Assembly: GCA_032718475.1 (NCBI GenBank)
Contig: JAUCBJ010000090.1
Coordinates: forward strand, 1-64,000
Length of the DNA stretch: 64,000 nt
Source of the DNA: Nemertoderma westbladi
Lineage: Eukaryota; Xenacoelomorpha; Nemertodermatida; Nemertodermatidae
Direction of reading: 5' to 3'
The notes beneath the pieces are model-generated. The model saw only the letters and a list, made by a program, of their open reading frames with translations. It had not been told where the DNA came from and searched no databases. The position numbers and the translations under genes were made by a program. Of this stretch, positions 23,191 through 33,185 are shown one piece after another (the stretch's first letter is position 1; the number at the start of each line of letters is the position of its first letter).

Positions 23191-24074
23191 TCGGGGTTTT
23201 TGTTCTCGGTTGAGTGTATTGCTGATATTGTAATAGGGGAATGTCACCCTGCCCCCCCCCCCCCCCTGCACCGGTGTTATATTTGGTAGTGGGGTTGATG
23301 TTACCATGTTAGGGCCCATACACCTATCGGCAATAGCTCCCCCCTCCCCTGGGTATATCTTATATCCCTGCATATTATAGTCATACTGGTGTGCAGGTAC
23401 GGGTATAGGCCTATCCACTTCTTGCCTACCTACCGGTATATATGCTGCAACTTCCGGATCTAATCCTGATGTCCGCATTACCCTATCGCCTACACTATCT
23501 CTTCCAGCATGGCCTATAGTATGTGCACTAAGGCTTACAGTATGTCCTGCAGTCTGCCTGTGTCCTTCCGGACCGAAGTTTAATCTTCTCGAATATTCCA
23601 AGAAGTCCTCCCCGCAACTACCGTATTCTCGATCGGCAGCTTCGCCTCTCCGGGAAGTTTCTCTTCGATCCCCTCTCCTGTCCTCGTCCTCGCGCCGGTA
23701 CATCCTGTACCCGTCTCCCGGTGTATGGTATATCTCACCAGGCTGCGTCTCTCCGGGGCGACGGCAAACTCCCGGAGTTCGACCTACTGACTCTCTAACT
23801 CCATCTCTACTGCCGACGGTTCACTGTCCATCCTTGCTCTCCGGTTGCTCGTAGCAACGCTTCTTCTATTCTCTTCACTTCTTCTCTCTTCAGTGTAGCG
23901 ATCCCCTTCGTGAGATCTCGCTTCGACCTCCCGGATAAACTCCACTGTTCTTCTTCCATCCTCCGACTGGGCTCGACGTCCTGTCGCTTGCCCGCTCACG
24001 GCGCCAACCTCTCTCTCTCTACCCGGTTGGACGCTCCTGGGGATACTCGCAATCCTCCTACTATTCTCTGTCAT
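23128..24074 (-). pseudogene. Element A Gag middle region (charged linker)
   Basis: Two minus frames, 23784-24074 (96 codons) and 23128-23703 (191 codons), encode Arg/Glu-rich low-complexity protein (RREDEDRRGDRRETSRRGE). It matches 27440-28340 of element B in order. The second frame crosses a 15-base poly-G run (plus-strand C at 23252-23266) and changes frame there, so the capsid frame that follows (…LDQNKSCDTEIW) is out of phase. A frameshift also separates the two pieces near 23704-23783. Confidence 0.7.
23252..23266 (-). repeat. Poly-G run inside gag of element A
   Basis: Fifteen G on the coding strand. Upstream codons and the downstream capsid codons are in different frames across this run. 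Element B has a 17-G run at the matching place. Confidence 0.85.
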
Positions 24075-24108
24075 CGGGTGCCGCGGTTCACCTAACCCAC
24101 CCTGCGCA

Positions 24109-24761
24109 TTATCCGCCGACGCTTGTGGGACATTCTCTGCCCCCCCCCCCTTCCACCACTAATCTCTCTTGGTGGGGTGCCCGTAGCCCCCCTCCCCCCC
24201 CCCATTCGCCACCTCTTACTTCGCTACCTCTTACTTCACTTCTACGCCCCTCTCTAGTCGACGCACTATCTCCACTCCGGCTGGGTCTACTCACCCTCGC
24301 CTCTCCCTGTGCGACTGCGTGGCCTTGCAGGCTCCAGTTGGGTTGACTCACCCCCGCTACTCCCTGCGTTACTACGTGGCCTTGCAGGCTCCCATTGGCT
24401 TGACTCACCCCCGCTACTCCCTGCGTAACTACGTGGCATTGCAGGCTCCCGTTGGCCGGCCCATCTGCCTCCCCTGTGTCCATATTAATTGCACCGTTAT
24501 TCGTAACATTATTATCTAAGTTATTTAAATTATTTTGTTCAGAATTAGGGCTATTATTTGGAATATTTTGCACATTTAAATTAGAAATATTTGGATTATT
24601 TTGCACATTTAAATTAGTATTATTTGGATTATTTTGCACATTTAAATTAGTATCATTGTTATTACCGGGTAAAATATTATTTCCTGCAACAAAAGTTTGA
24701 TTAGAGTTGTCTACTACAGTACTATTAATATTAATCCCTTCTAATGTATTATTATTACCCC
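24109..24761 (-). pseudogene. Element A Gag Asn-rich and Gly-rich region
   Basis: Minus frame of repeats such as NLNVQNNPN, then SLQGHVVTQGVAGVSQ repeated three times, then a Gly-rich stretch. It matches element B 26690-27296. Element B's LTR starts at 24762, so codons beyond that point in the open frame belong to B. The coding stretch continues across B at 31759, where WCNRTDVG is followed by this Asn-rich part, the same order as in B. Low-complexity; no enzymatic function seen. Confidence 0.7.
24757..24761. repeat. Target site duplication of element B (left), ACCCC
   Basis: ACCCC at 24757-24761 and again at 31759-31763 directly flank the LTRs of element B. Confidence 0.85.
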
Positions 24762-25362
24762 AGTTAGCGTATTCAATTCCGCTAGCCAGCCCCATAAAGC
24801 GAGCTTTAAGCAATATTGGGAACACGAGGTTGATATCCAATATCAACCTCGTATCACCCCAATAAAGTGGGGACAAGAAAACCCCAGAGGACATACGCAC
24901 AACAGGGGTCAGGGGTTACACCCCTGAGAGAGAGAGGGAATAACAGGAGCAACGTGAAACACTCCAGGGAAGGTGAAGGGGCGACAATTAGGTTATTAGC
25001 CAATAGGGGGGAAGCATCGACTGGGTAGAGCAATATGGCCAACCGTGCAATATATTACTGGTCCATGCATTATTTCATTCACTTGTAGTAAGGACAGTTA
25101 GGACTAGTTAGGGCTAGTTAGGACAGTAGCGGAACTCTAGTTACCGTCTCCATCTACCGTCACCAGTACATATCATTTACCGGTACATTATATCATACAT
25201 CAAGCATCTGTGCTATTATCTTTACTATATTGTATTCCGAACCCATATACACTGATCAATCAATAACTCAGAACTACTCTTTATATCTTTTACACACGGC
25301 GGGGACGCGTAAGCTAGAAACCAAAACCGGATAAACCGGGATCCTCCGTAGATCCCGTCACA
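24762..25362 (+). repeat. 5' LTR of element B
   Basis: 601-bp LTR; the 3' copy at 31175-31758 is nearly identical. It ends CCCGTCACA. Its first bases (AGTTAGCG) differ from the TGTGAGCG of the 3' copy, so the terminal TG has mutated. Near its start is a perfect 13-bp hairpin at 24824-24852. The 5' copy has one extra GGACTAGTTAGGGCTAGTTA-type duplication near 25090-25120. Confidence 0.92.
24824..24852 (+). promoter_or_regulatory. Perfect hairpin near the LTR start (element B)
   Basis: ACGAGGTTGATAT, loop CCA, ATATCAACCTCGT: 13 of 13 pairs. Repeated at 31237-31265 in the 3' LTR. The LTRs of element A have a different sequence but the same CGAG...CTCG fold at the same relative place. An AATAAA lies just downstream (24861-24866). 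Confidence 0.7.
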
Positions 25363-25512
25363 GTAACTAGATCGACTACTGCCTGACTACGAGATGAGCC
25401 GAATAGGAGAGACGACACCGCCGCGGACCCCGGATGGCGATCTAACGATCCGCGAGGCCGCGACACGACGGTATAGGCCCACGACACCGGACCCATCGCA
25501 ACGGGTGACCCG

Positions 25513-26043
25513 GTGATCCAACACGAGGGGAGCCGTCTACAACGAGAAGGGAGAGACGAGTCGAGAGAAGGGAGAGACGAGTCGAAAGAAGGGAGAGATG
25601 AGTCGGGAGGAGAGAGAGACGAGTCGACACACGACGGCGGTCGACGTGCCGATGTCGCCGGCCAGCCACAGGCCGAGGGCGATGGACGGCCCACCGGAAC
25701 GGCGACGGTGGGGCCGCCGGTACGATGCCGGACACGGAGAGAAAGAGGGGATGTCGGCGACGAGGATGTCGGAGTTAGCGACCGGCTCCGACGGGCTTAC
25801 AACGCCACGAGGGAACAGTTGAGGGAAGCTAAGGAGGGAGCAGAACTAGACGAGGTAAAGTTAGAAAAGCGGCTAGGTGAGTCGAACAGATATTTTGCTT
25901 ACCTAGTGCGTTTTGGGCAGCAAGAACTAGCCAGCGAGAGAGCGAGAGGGGTTGCCAGCGAACTGATTGAACTATGGGAGTGTAGGGGTATGCAGCCTAG
26001 TATAGTGTACATAGGGCCATACTTAGTCGATGCCCGGGAATAA
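25513..26043 (+). CDS. Element B Gag N-terminal part
   Basis: 176 codons. Residues 8-38 are a run of GRDESREGRDESKE-type repeats coming from a short DNA repeat; then a basic linker; then a helical region with LGESNRYFAYLVRFGQQELA and VYIGPYLVDARE. The last part matches element A at 32530-32700 (LGESNKHFHYLVRFGQ; VYVGPYLVDARG). A one-base frameshift after DARE ends the frame, whereas element A continues with GIKLVGW. The first Met was chosen only because it opens the frame; the true start may lie upstream (the A equivalent starts MTARQREKMSDQ). Structural Gag protein; not expected to be functional here. Confidence 0.65.
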   Translation: MIQHEGSRLQREGRDESREGRDESKEGRDESGGERDESTHDGGRRADVAGQPQAEGDGRPTGTATVGPPVRCRTRRERGDVGDEDVGVSDRLRRAYNATREQLREAKEGAELDEVKLEKRLGESNRYFAYLVRFGQQELASERARGVASELIELWECRGMQPSIVYIGPYLVDARE

Positions 26044-26216
26044 AATTAGTGGGTTGGAGGAGACCGCAGGAGGGCGAATCCGAGGTTAGCCCCGAGGATT
26101 CGGTCTCGTCGGTCGGAGGAAGTTCTGGGAGTCGGGGGAAAGTTGGTGGGACGGAGGGGTGACGGGAGTCCGTCGCAACCGATAAGTCTGCTACATCCTC
26201 CGAAAAAGAAAGAAGG

Positions 26217-27296
26217 GTGCGGGAGATAAATCTGACGTATAAATTAGAAATGGTGGCGACAGAGCAGAAAGAGTTAGAGAGGCGACTGAGGGAGGAAACC
26301 ACATTGTTGGAGACAGAAAGAGAGTGGGCGAGGGAGTATAGAGAGAAAGCCGAGGAGTGTAGAGAGAGAGCCGAGGAGTGTAGAGAGCGGGAGATGAGAG
26401 TAGAGAGCGAGCTGGCAAGGCAGTTTGAGATGATTGCGAGAGAGGCAGAGTTGGCTGAGCAGAGTATACGAGAGAGAGAGATAGAGGGTGAGTGCGTGCG
26501 GGATGATTTGCGTGCCCAGCTAGAGAGGCTTACACAATATCAAGCCAAACTGAATCAGCGCCGACTAGAACTGGCGCGGTTGGAACTATCAGAGAGTGAG
26601 ACCCCACTTACAGACACCGGGCGAGAGAACCAGAACTGGTGTAGCCGTACGGGCGGGGGGTGTAGTAGTAGTACGTTAGGAAATGTTGGTATTAATAGTA
26701 CCGTAGTAGATAACCCTAATCCCTTTATTACAGGAAATATTTTATCCGGTAATTCAAATTCAAATAATAATATTAATTCAAATATTCAGAATAATTCAAA
26801 TAATTCGAATAATAATTTAAATTTTGAAAATAATAACAATTCTAATTTAAATAATTTAAATAATAATCCCGTTTCAAATTCTAATAATTCTAATATTTTA
26901 ATTGATTTTGGGGATTTAATTGATCCAACAGATAATATTGGGAATGGTGCTAAATGGTGCATTAATATGAGCGTGGCGGACGTGCATAGCCCGGCGAATG
27001 GCGGCCTGGTAGACCACGTAGTTAGTAGGCAGGGAGTAGCGGAGTTGAGCCAACCCGAGGTGGGCCTGGTAGGCCACGCAGTAGTAGAGAGAGAGGTGGG
27101 GGTGAATAGACCCAGCCGTAGTAGAGACAGTGCATCGACTAGAGAGGGGTGTAGAAGTGGAGTAAGAGATAGTGAAGTTAGATGTGGCGAGTGGGGGGGG
27201 GGGGGGGCTATGGGCGCCCCACCACAGAAGATTAGTGGCGAGAGAGGGGGGGGGGGGGAGAGAATGCCCCACAAGAGGGGTGTAGAAGTGTTGTAA
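26217..27296 (+). CDS. Element B Gag coiled-coil and Asn-rich part
   Basis: 359-codon frame. Residues 1-120 are a Glu/Arg coiled coil (EREWAREYREKAEECRERAE), likely for Gag multimerisation. Residues about 145-240 are an Asn-rich stretch beginning VGINSTVVDNPNPF. Then come GHAVVEREVGVNRPSRS-type segments and a Gly-rich end. The order is the same as in element A. The DNA around 27149-27520 contains three tandem units of ~122-130 bp with G runs, which stop the frame; element A has one such unit. Low-complexity composition, no catalytic motif. Confidence 0.65.
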   Translation: MREINLTYKLEMVATEQKELERRLREETTLLETEREWAREYREKAEECRERAEECREREMRVESELARQFEMIAREAELAEQSIREREIEGECVRDDLRAQLERLTQYQAKLNQRRLELARLELSESETPLTDTGRENQNWCSRTGGGCSSSTLGNVGINSTVVDNPNPFITGNILSGNSNSNNNINSNIQNNSNNSNNNLNFENNNNSNLNNLNNNPVSNSNNSNILIDFGDLIDPTDNIGNGAKWCINMSVADVHSPANGGLVDHVVSRQGVAELSQPEVGLVGHAVVEREVGVNRPSRSRDSASTREGCRSGVRDSEVRCGEWGGGGAMGAPPQKISGERGGGGERMPHKRGVEVL

Positions 27297-27520
27297 GAGG
27301 TAGCGAAGTTAGAAGTAACGGGTGGGGGGGGGGGGGCTACGGGCGCCCCACCACGAGAGATTAGTGGCGAGAGGGGGGAGGTAGAGAATGTCCGACAAGA
27401 GGGACGCAGAAGTGTAGTAAGAGATAGTAAAGTTAGGAGTTGCAGGTGGTGGGGGCTACGGGCGCCCCACCACGAGAGATTAGTAGCGAGAAAGGGGGGG
27501 CAGAGAGTGCCCCGCAAGCG
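27149..27520 (+). repeat. Triplicated 122-130 bp unit inside gag of element B
   Basis: Units begin near 27149, 27279 and 27401 (GTGTAGAAGTGKWGTAAGAG-like) and each contains a G run plus GGGCGCCCCACCAC. Element A has one copy (24105-24250, minus), so the expansion is specific to B. Confidence 0.75.
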
Positions 27521-28340
27521 TCGATGGACAATGCGCGGGCCGAACTAGGTAAACCGCAACACCCGACGACGGAGAATAGTAGGGGGATGGCGAGTATCCC
27601 CAGGAGTGTCCAGCCAGACAGAGTAGAGTCAGATATTAGCGACGAGAGTGGGCGGAGCGACGAGACGCCGAGCCCAGTCAGAAGAGAAAAGAAGTGAAGA
27701 TAAAAGAAGTGCCGTTGCTAGGAGCAACCGAAGTGCGAGGACGGATAGAGAGCCGTCGATAGTAGAGATGGAGTCAGGGAGACAGTGGGGTCGAACTTCG
27801 GGAGATTGCCGTCGCCCTGGAGAAACGCACCGCACGCCAAGAGAGGGGTACAGGACGTACCGATACAAAGTCGAGAACAGGAGAGGGGATCGAAGAGAAG
27901 CTTCCCGACGGGATATAGCTGCCGATCGAGAGTGCGGTAGTCGCGGGGAGATTCGAGATTCGCGAAGATTAAACTTCGGTTCGAAAGGGCACATGCAGAC
28001 TGCAGGACATACTGTAGGCCTTACTGCACATACTATTATAGGCCATGCTGGGAGAGGTAGAGTAGGCGATAGGGTAGCGCGAACGACGGGATTAAACCCG
28101 GAAGCCGCGGAGTACATACCGGTAGGTAGGCAAGAAGTGGGTAGGCCTATATCGGTACGGCAGCATGACTATAATACACAGGGACATAACATATATCCAG
28201 GGGAGGGGAGAGTTATTGCAGATAGATGTATGGGCCCCAATATATTAACATCAACCCCAGTACCAAACATACCGGTGGGGGGGGGGGGGGGGGACAGGGT
28301 GACATTCCCCCATCACAATATCAACAATATACCCCAATAG
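27440..28340 (+). pseudogene. Element B Gag middle region (charged linker)
   Basis: Two frames, 27440-27697 and 27648-28340 (230 codons), match the Arg/Glu-rich linker of element A (…RRGDRREASRRDIAADRE…; …GRQEVGRPI…). The second frame runs into the 17-G run at 28277-28293, reads GGGGGDRVTF and stops soon after. The Gag that follows is in another frame. Confidence 0.65.
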
Positions 28341-29410
28341 GAGCAAGAACATCGAACCCCTTGGACGAGAACAGGTCGTGCGGACAGTCGCTACCACACG
28401 CGGCCATACAGGGGACTGCTAGTCCACAGTTAGCTGGTAGTAGGGCCACACCGTGGCAGGGACAGAAAGAAAATAACACCACAAATAAACACAATCCCAA
28501 CATACCCAGTAGGCCGAGTACAGACAACCAAAACACAAAATCGGTAGATATAAACCTACGCGCGATACGTGAAGGACTATACAGGAAACGCTATAATCCA
28601 GGATTCGAATGTCAATTACATCGGGACGGAACCCATAAGACCAGGAGTTGTAAGCACTGGCAAGCGTTGCCCAAACAAGATCGTATAGCCTACACAGACG
28701 CAAACGGACTATGTCATCGATGTGTGGTAGAAGGACACAGACCCGGAGAGTGTAGAGAAACAGCAGCTACAAGCACGACAGTGGCAAGAAAGAAGAGAAA
28801 AGTACTACCCGAGGAAGTAACAGTTAGAGAGTGGGCGGGGGAGAATGGATATCCCAGCAAGTATCGGTATGGAGATAGAGAGGAACGGACGGCAAGATGT
28901 CCGGAGGACAAACCGGAGGAGTGTCCGGTGGAGTGTCAGGAGGACAATAGTCCAGAGGAGTGTCCGGAAGAGACGCCGGTCCGGTTGAGAGGCATACCGA
29001 CAAGGGGGAGGTCGAGTAAGAAGACAAGATGGAAAGGGAGAGGATGTGAGAGGATTAGACCAGGGGCAGAGAGGTCCGTGGGTGGACATAACAAAGGACT
29101 CAGGAAAGCAGGAAGCGTGTTGCATACGCACGCGGGACTGACAGAGTGCGAGGGGGCATTACATGGGCAGACGTCGTGTATACCGAAGGACGGACGGGGG
29201 TCGTCGAGGCCTTTAATGCCAGCGCACATACTAAGGGGGAGGCCAGCAGAGGTAGTGTCTAAGAAAGTGTGGCGAAGAGTAAGAGGACGTATAGGAGGGC
29301 AGTGGGAGAGTGCCTACTGGAAGAAAGGGCACCTTAGAGTTTTAGTCGTCCAATGTTTTGGACTGAGGGGGGTGGGAATGAGGGCGAGACGCCCTTCCCA
29401 CGCAAAATAA
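28226..29410 (+). CDS. Element B Gag C-terminal part with zinc knuckle, capsid core deleted
   Basis: 394-codon frame. After the poly-G run it reads GQGDIPPSQYQQYT, then DENRSC is joined directly to QSLPHAAIQG. In element A about 800 bp encoding the DUF1759 capsid lie between these two points, so the core is deleted in B. The His/Cys knuckle follows (CQLHRDGTHKTRSCKHWQ; RCVVEGHRPGEC), probably nucleic-acid binding. Then a Cys/Pro/Glu repeat (EECPVECQEDNSPEECPEE) and a tail unlike protease. No protease motif is found. The protein, if made, would have a nucleocapsid-like domain without a capsid. Confidence 0.65.
   Translation: MYGPQYININPSTKHTGGGGGGGQGDIPPSQYQQYTPIGARTSNPLDENRSCGQSLPHAAIQGTASPQLAGSRATPWQGQKENNTTNKHNPNIPSRPSTDNQNTKSVDINLRAIREGLYRKRYNPGFECQLHRDGTHKTRSCKHWQALPKQDRIAYTDANGLCHRCVVEGHRPGECRETAATSTTVARKKRKVLPEEVTVREWAGENGYPSKYRYGDREERTARCPEDKPEECPVECQEDNSPEECPEETPVRLRGIPTRGRSSKKTRWKGRGCERIRPGAERSVGGHNKGLRKAGSVLHTHAGLTECEGALHGQTSCIPKDGRGSSRPLMPAHILRGRPAEVVSKKVWRRVRGRIGGQWESAYWKKGHLRVLVVQCFGLRGVGMRARRPSHAK
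28277..28293 (+). repeat. Poly-G run inside gag of element B
   Basis: Seventeen G at the same position as the 15-G run of element A. Coding frames differ on its two sides, as in A. Confidence 0.85.
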
Positions 29411-30790
29411 TTATTTAATTAAAAATAAAAATAAATAATAAAAATAATTAAATAATAAATAAGTAGAAAGTCAGAAAGTAAGTAGATAGCTAGCTAAGTT
29501 AGAAGAGTTAGAGGGTACGTAGTACCGTTAGTTAGAGAGGTTAGTTAGTTAGTAAGAGGGTACGTAGTACCGTTAGTTAGTAGAGAGAGTTAGAGAAGTT
29601 GGTAAGAGGGTACATAGTACCGTTAGTAGAGAGAGTTAGAGGAGTTAGTAAGAGGGTACGTAGTACCGTTAGTTAGTAGAGAGAGTTAGAGAAGTTAGTG
29701 AGAGGGTACGTAGTACCGTTAGTAGGTAGAAGTTAGGTAGTAAGAGAGTAGTACCGCTAGTTAGATAGAGATATAGTTAGTAAGAGGGTACGTAGTACCG
29801 TTAGTTAGAAAGTTAGTAGAGCAGTAGAGGGTTGTGGGCACCGTAAGCGCCACGTAGAAAGTAGTAGCAGTAGAGGTTGTGGGCACCGTAAGCGCCACGT
29901 AGGAAGTAGTAAGCAGAGTGGTTGTGGGCACCGCAAGCGCCACGTAGTTAGAGTTAGTAGGGGATGCGTTGAACTAAGTGGGGCACGGGCGTGATGACGT
30001 GTTTGATGTAAGAGCAGGGTATGTTAATTAGGGTGGGTGCCGGGCACAAGAGGTGCCGGGCACAAGAAGATTAGTAGTAGAGTTAGTTGAGTTAGTAAGA
30101 GTTAGTAGTAGAGTTAGTTGAGTTAGTAGTAGAGTTAGTTGAGTTAGTAGAGAGTTAGTAGAGTTAGTAAGAGTTAGTAGTAGTTCACATAATTAACGTA
30201 CCCACTCTGCCGGCACTCAGAGCGTCACGTGCAGGCGAGGAGACGTAAAGGGGGTAAGATGTGATAGAGTAGAATAGTAGAGACGGGCACATAGGGTGCC
30301 AGGTAGTAGAGTTAGAGAGTTAGAGGTAGTAGAGTAGTAGAGACGGGCACATAGGGTGCCAGGTAGTAGAGTTAGAGAGTTAGAGGTAGTAGAGTAGTAG
30401 AGAGGGCACATAGGGTGCCAGGTAGTAGAGTAGTAGAGAGGGCACATAGGGTGCCAGGTAGTAGAGTAGTAGAGACGGGCACATAGGGTGCCAGATAGTA
30501 GAGTGGTTGTGGGCACCGCAAGCGCCACGTAGTTAGAAGAGTGGGTAGAGTTAGAGAGTTCTAGTTAAAGGGCTAGAGAGTTGGTAGACTTAGAGGGTTT
30601 TAGTTAGAGTTAGTAGTAGAGGGGTCGTGGGCACCCTAAGCGCCACGTAGTTAGAAGAGTTGGTAAGAGTTAGAGAGAGTTAGTAGAAGTAGAGAGTTAG
30701 TAGGAGTTAGTTAGACTTAGTAGAGCTAGTTAGAGTCGGAGAGTTAGTAGAGAGTAGAGAGTTAGATAGTTAGCAAGTAAGTAGTAGGTA
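29411..30790. repeat. Low-complexity tandem repeats in place of pol (element B)
   Basis: No gene. Three interleaved repeat types: GAGGGTACGTAGTACCGTTAGTTAG (about 29510-29810, seven or so copies), GTGGGCACCGYAAGCGCCACGTAG (29830, 29880, 29925, 30505, 30628), and GGGCACATAGGGTGCCAGG-TAGTAGAG (six copies, 30285-30495). All sit in a GTTAGTAG background. Confidence 0.8.
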
Positions 30791-31155
30791 GATAGTATGA
30801 TAGCACAGGGGTAGCATTAGAGATTAGGGCCTTAGGGAGTGGTAGAGAGTAGAGAGGAGTATGGAGAGAAGTTAGAGTGCGATTCAGGTGTGGGGAGAGT
30901 GTAAGAGTGGGGAGAGAGTAGAGGGGAGTTAGAGCGGAGTTAGTTAGAGTGGCGAGAGTGTTGGGGAAACAAAAATTGTGTGAGAGAAGCGCACGATCGG
31001 CCCGACACGAGACGCCAGAGGGTAGTGACATCATACCCATAGGGAGCGGCCTGGAAAGCCGACTCCAAGAAAATAACTCCACCCCACACCCGATAATAGA
31101 TCGAGTTCCAGCGGAATTGTAGCGCACTTGAGGTGGATGCTATCTTCTCACCGGG
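30791..31155 (+). other. Element B 3' untranslated region
   Basis: Homologous to the complement of 21079-21450 in element A (shared GGAATTGTAGCGCACTTGAG and flanks). No coding signal. Confidence 0.6.
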
Positions 31156-31174
31156 AAGATAGCATGGGGGGGAG
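31156..31174 (+). promoter_or_regulatory. Polypurine tract of element B
   Basis: GAAGATAGCATGGGGGGGAG abuts the 3' LTR start TGTGAGCG at 31175. This is the usual plus-strand primer position in LTR elements, shared with element A. Confidence 0.8.
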
Positions 31175-31758
31175 TGTGAGCGTATTCAATTCCGCTACCA
31201 AGCCCCATAAAGTGAGCTTTAAGCAATATTGGGAACACGAGGTTGATATCCAATATCAACCTCGTATCACCCCAATAAAGTGGGGACAAGAGAACCCCAG
31301 AGGACATACGCACAACAGGGGTCAGGGGTTACACCCCTGAGAGAGAGAGGGAATAACAGGAGCAACGGGAAACACTCCAGGGAAGGTGAAGGGGCGACAA
31401 TTAGGTTATTAGCCAAAAGGGGGGAAGCATCGACTGGGTAGATCAATATGGCCAACCGTGCAATATATTACCGGTCCATGCATTATTTCATTCACTTGTA
31501 GTAAGTCAGCTAGTTAGGACAGTAGCGGAACTCTAGTTACCGTCTCCGCCTACAGTCACCAGTACATATCATTTACCAGTACATTATATCATACATCAAG
31601 CATCTGTGCTATTATCTTTACTATATTGTATTCCAAACCCATATACACTGATCAATCAATAACTCAGAACTACTCTTTATATCTTTCACACACGGTGGGG
31701 ACGCGTAAGCTAGAAACCAAAACCGGATAAACCGGGATCCTCCGTAGATCCCGTCACA
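31175..31758 (+). repeat. 3' LTR of element B
   Basis: 584-bp LTR with termini TGTGA...TCACA, a perfect 5-bp inverted repeat. The 13-bp hairpin is at 31237-31265. It is followed by the duplicated target ACCCC (31759-31763). Confidence 0.92.
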
Positions 31759-31763
31759 ACCCC

Positions 31764-33146
31764 CACGTCCGTACGGTTACACCAGTCCTGAGTCTGTCGT
31801 CCGGTTCCTGTAAGTGGGGTATTAACAAACGTTTCCATTACTTCTGGCTCCTCGTAAACACTACCCGAACCAGCCTCACTCTCTGATAATCCCAACTAAT
31901 CCAAAGATAATCCAGTTCTAACCGGCACTTTTGCTTCGCCTGGTATTGAATAAGCCCCCTTAGCCGGGTATGCATATCATCAAGCATACGCTTACACGCT
32001 CTCTCTCTCTCTCTATCCTCTCTCAAACTTTGGTTGGCCAACTCTGCCTCTCTCGCAATCCTCTCAACCCTCCTCGCTTCACGCTCCTTGCGCTCATTCG
32101 CCTCTCGCTCTTTGTGCTCGCTCCTCTCTCTCGCCTCTCGCTCTTTGCGCTCGTTCTTCTCTCTCTCCTCTCGCTCTTTGCCCTCCCTTATTTCTCTCTC
32201 CTCACCCTCCCTAAAGTTTCTCGCCACCCTCTCAGCCCTCTCTTTGCATTCCCTCGCTAACTCTCTCTCTTTCTCTAATAATGCGGTTCCCTCATCCAGT
32301 TGCCTCTCCAACTCCTTCTGATCCAGCGCCACCATGTCTAGTTGACACGCCAGATCTATCTCTAACACCCTTCTTGCTTTTGCGGAGGATGTAGCGGACT
32401 CCCGTCGCCTCCCTGTCCTACTAACTTTCCCCCGCTTTCTGGGGTTCTTGCTAACTGACAACACCGAATCCTCGGGGTTAACCTCGGGTTCGCCATCGTG
32501 CGAGTCCACCCATCCCACTAACTTAATTCCCCTAGCATCCACTAAGTAAGGCCCTACGTACACTACGTCAGGCTCCATTATCCCGGACTGCCACAATTCA
32601 AACATTTCCGTGGCGACCAACCCTCGCTCTCTCACTCGCCAGTTCTCCCTGTCCGAAACGGACCAAATAATGAAAGTGTTTATTCGACTCACCTAGCCTC
32701 TGGTATAGTTTAGGCTGGTATACCTTTCTCCCCTCCTTGGCCTCTTTGAGTAGTTTCTTGGTGGCGTTGTAGGCCCGTTGTAGCCGATCACTGGTCCCGA
32801 CGTCCTCTTCGCCAACTCTACCTTCTCTCCTCGTCCGGCGTTGTACCGGCGGCCCCACCATCGCCGTTCCGGTGGGCCGTCCGTCGGCCTGTGGCTGGCC
32901 GGCGACTTCGGTACTCCGACCGCCGTAGTGCGTCGACTCGTCTCTCCCTCGTGGTTGACGGCCGCCCTCCGCTTGGGCCATCGGATCGTACCTGGTTGGC
33001 AAATCCGGTGTGGTGGGCCGATACTGTGGCATCGCAGCCTCACGGATCGTTTGGTTGGTGTCGTCCGGGGTCCGCGGCGGTGTCCTCTCTCCCTCTGGAT
33101 CTTGGGACTCCTGATCGCTCATCTTCTCTCGCTGTCTTGCAGTCAC
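31764..33146 (-). pseudogene. Element A Gag N-terminal coiled-coil region
   Basis: Two minus frames with a frameshift near 32600-32690. 32598-33146 (182 codons) starts MTARQREKMSDQESQDPEGE, about 40 bases after the 5' LTR, and ends at the LVRFGQGELASERAR helix. 31838-32692 (284 codons) continues with VYVGPYLVDARGIKLVGW and a long Glu/Arg coiled coil (EREEREKNERKEREARERSE). A further break leads to NTPLTGTGRQTQDWCNRTD just before element B. Matches 25513-26640 of B. Structural Gag; inactive copy. Confidence 0.75.
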
Positions 33147-33185
33147 AGTGTTAGTTGGTCAGTTTATGGCTCGGCAGTTTATGAC

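Larger units (their letters stand above)
24762..31758 (+). mobile_element. LTR element B (same family as A), inserted in element A
   Basis: Plus-strand LTR element of 7.0 kb: 5' LTR 24762-25362, 3' LTR 31175-31758, target duplication ACCCC. It encodes the same Gag layout as A (coiled coil, Asn-rich, Arg/Glu linker, zinc knuckle) but lacks the DUF1759 capsid core. Protease and the whole of pol are absent. In place of pol lies about 1.4 kb of GTTAG-type tandem repeats (29400-30790). It is therefore non-autonomous. Confidence 0.9.

Noticed and set aside
31970-32321. Plus-strand Leu/Ser-rich frames
   Set aside because: Complement of the Glu/Arg coiled-coil coding of element A; shadow frames.
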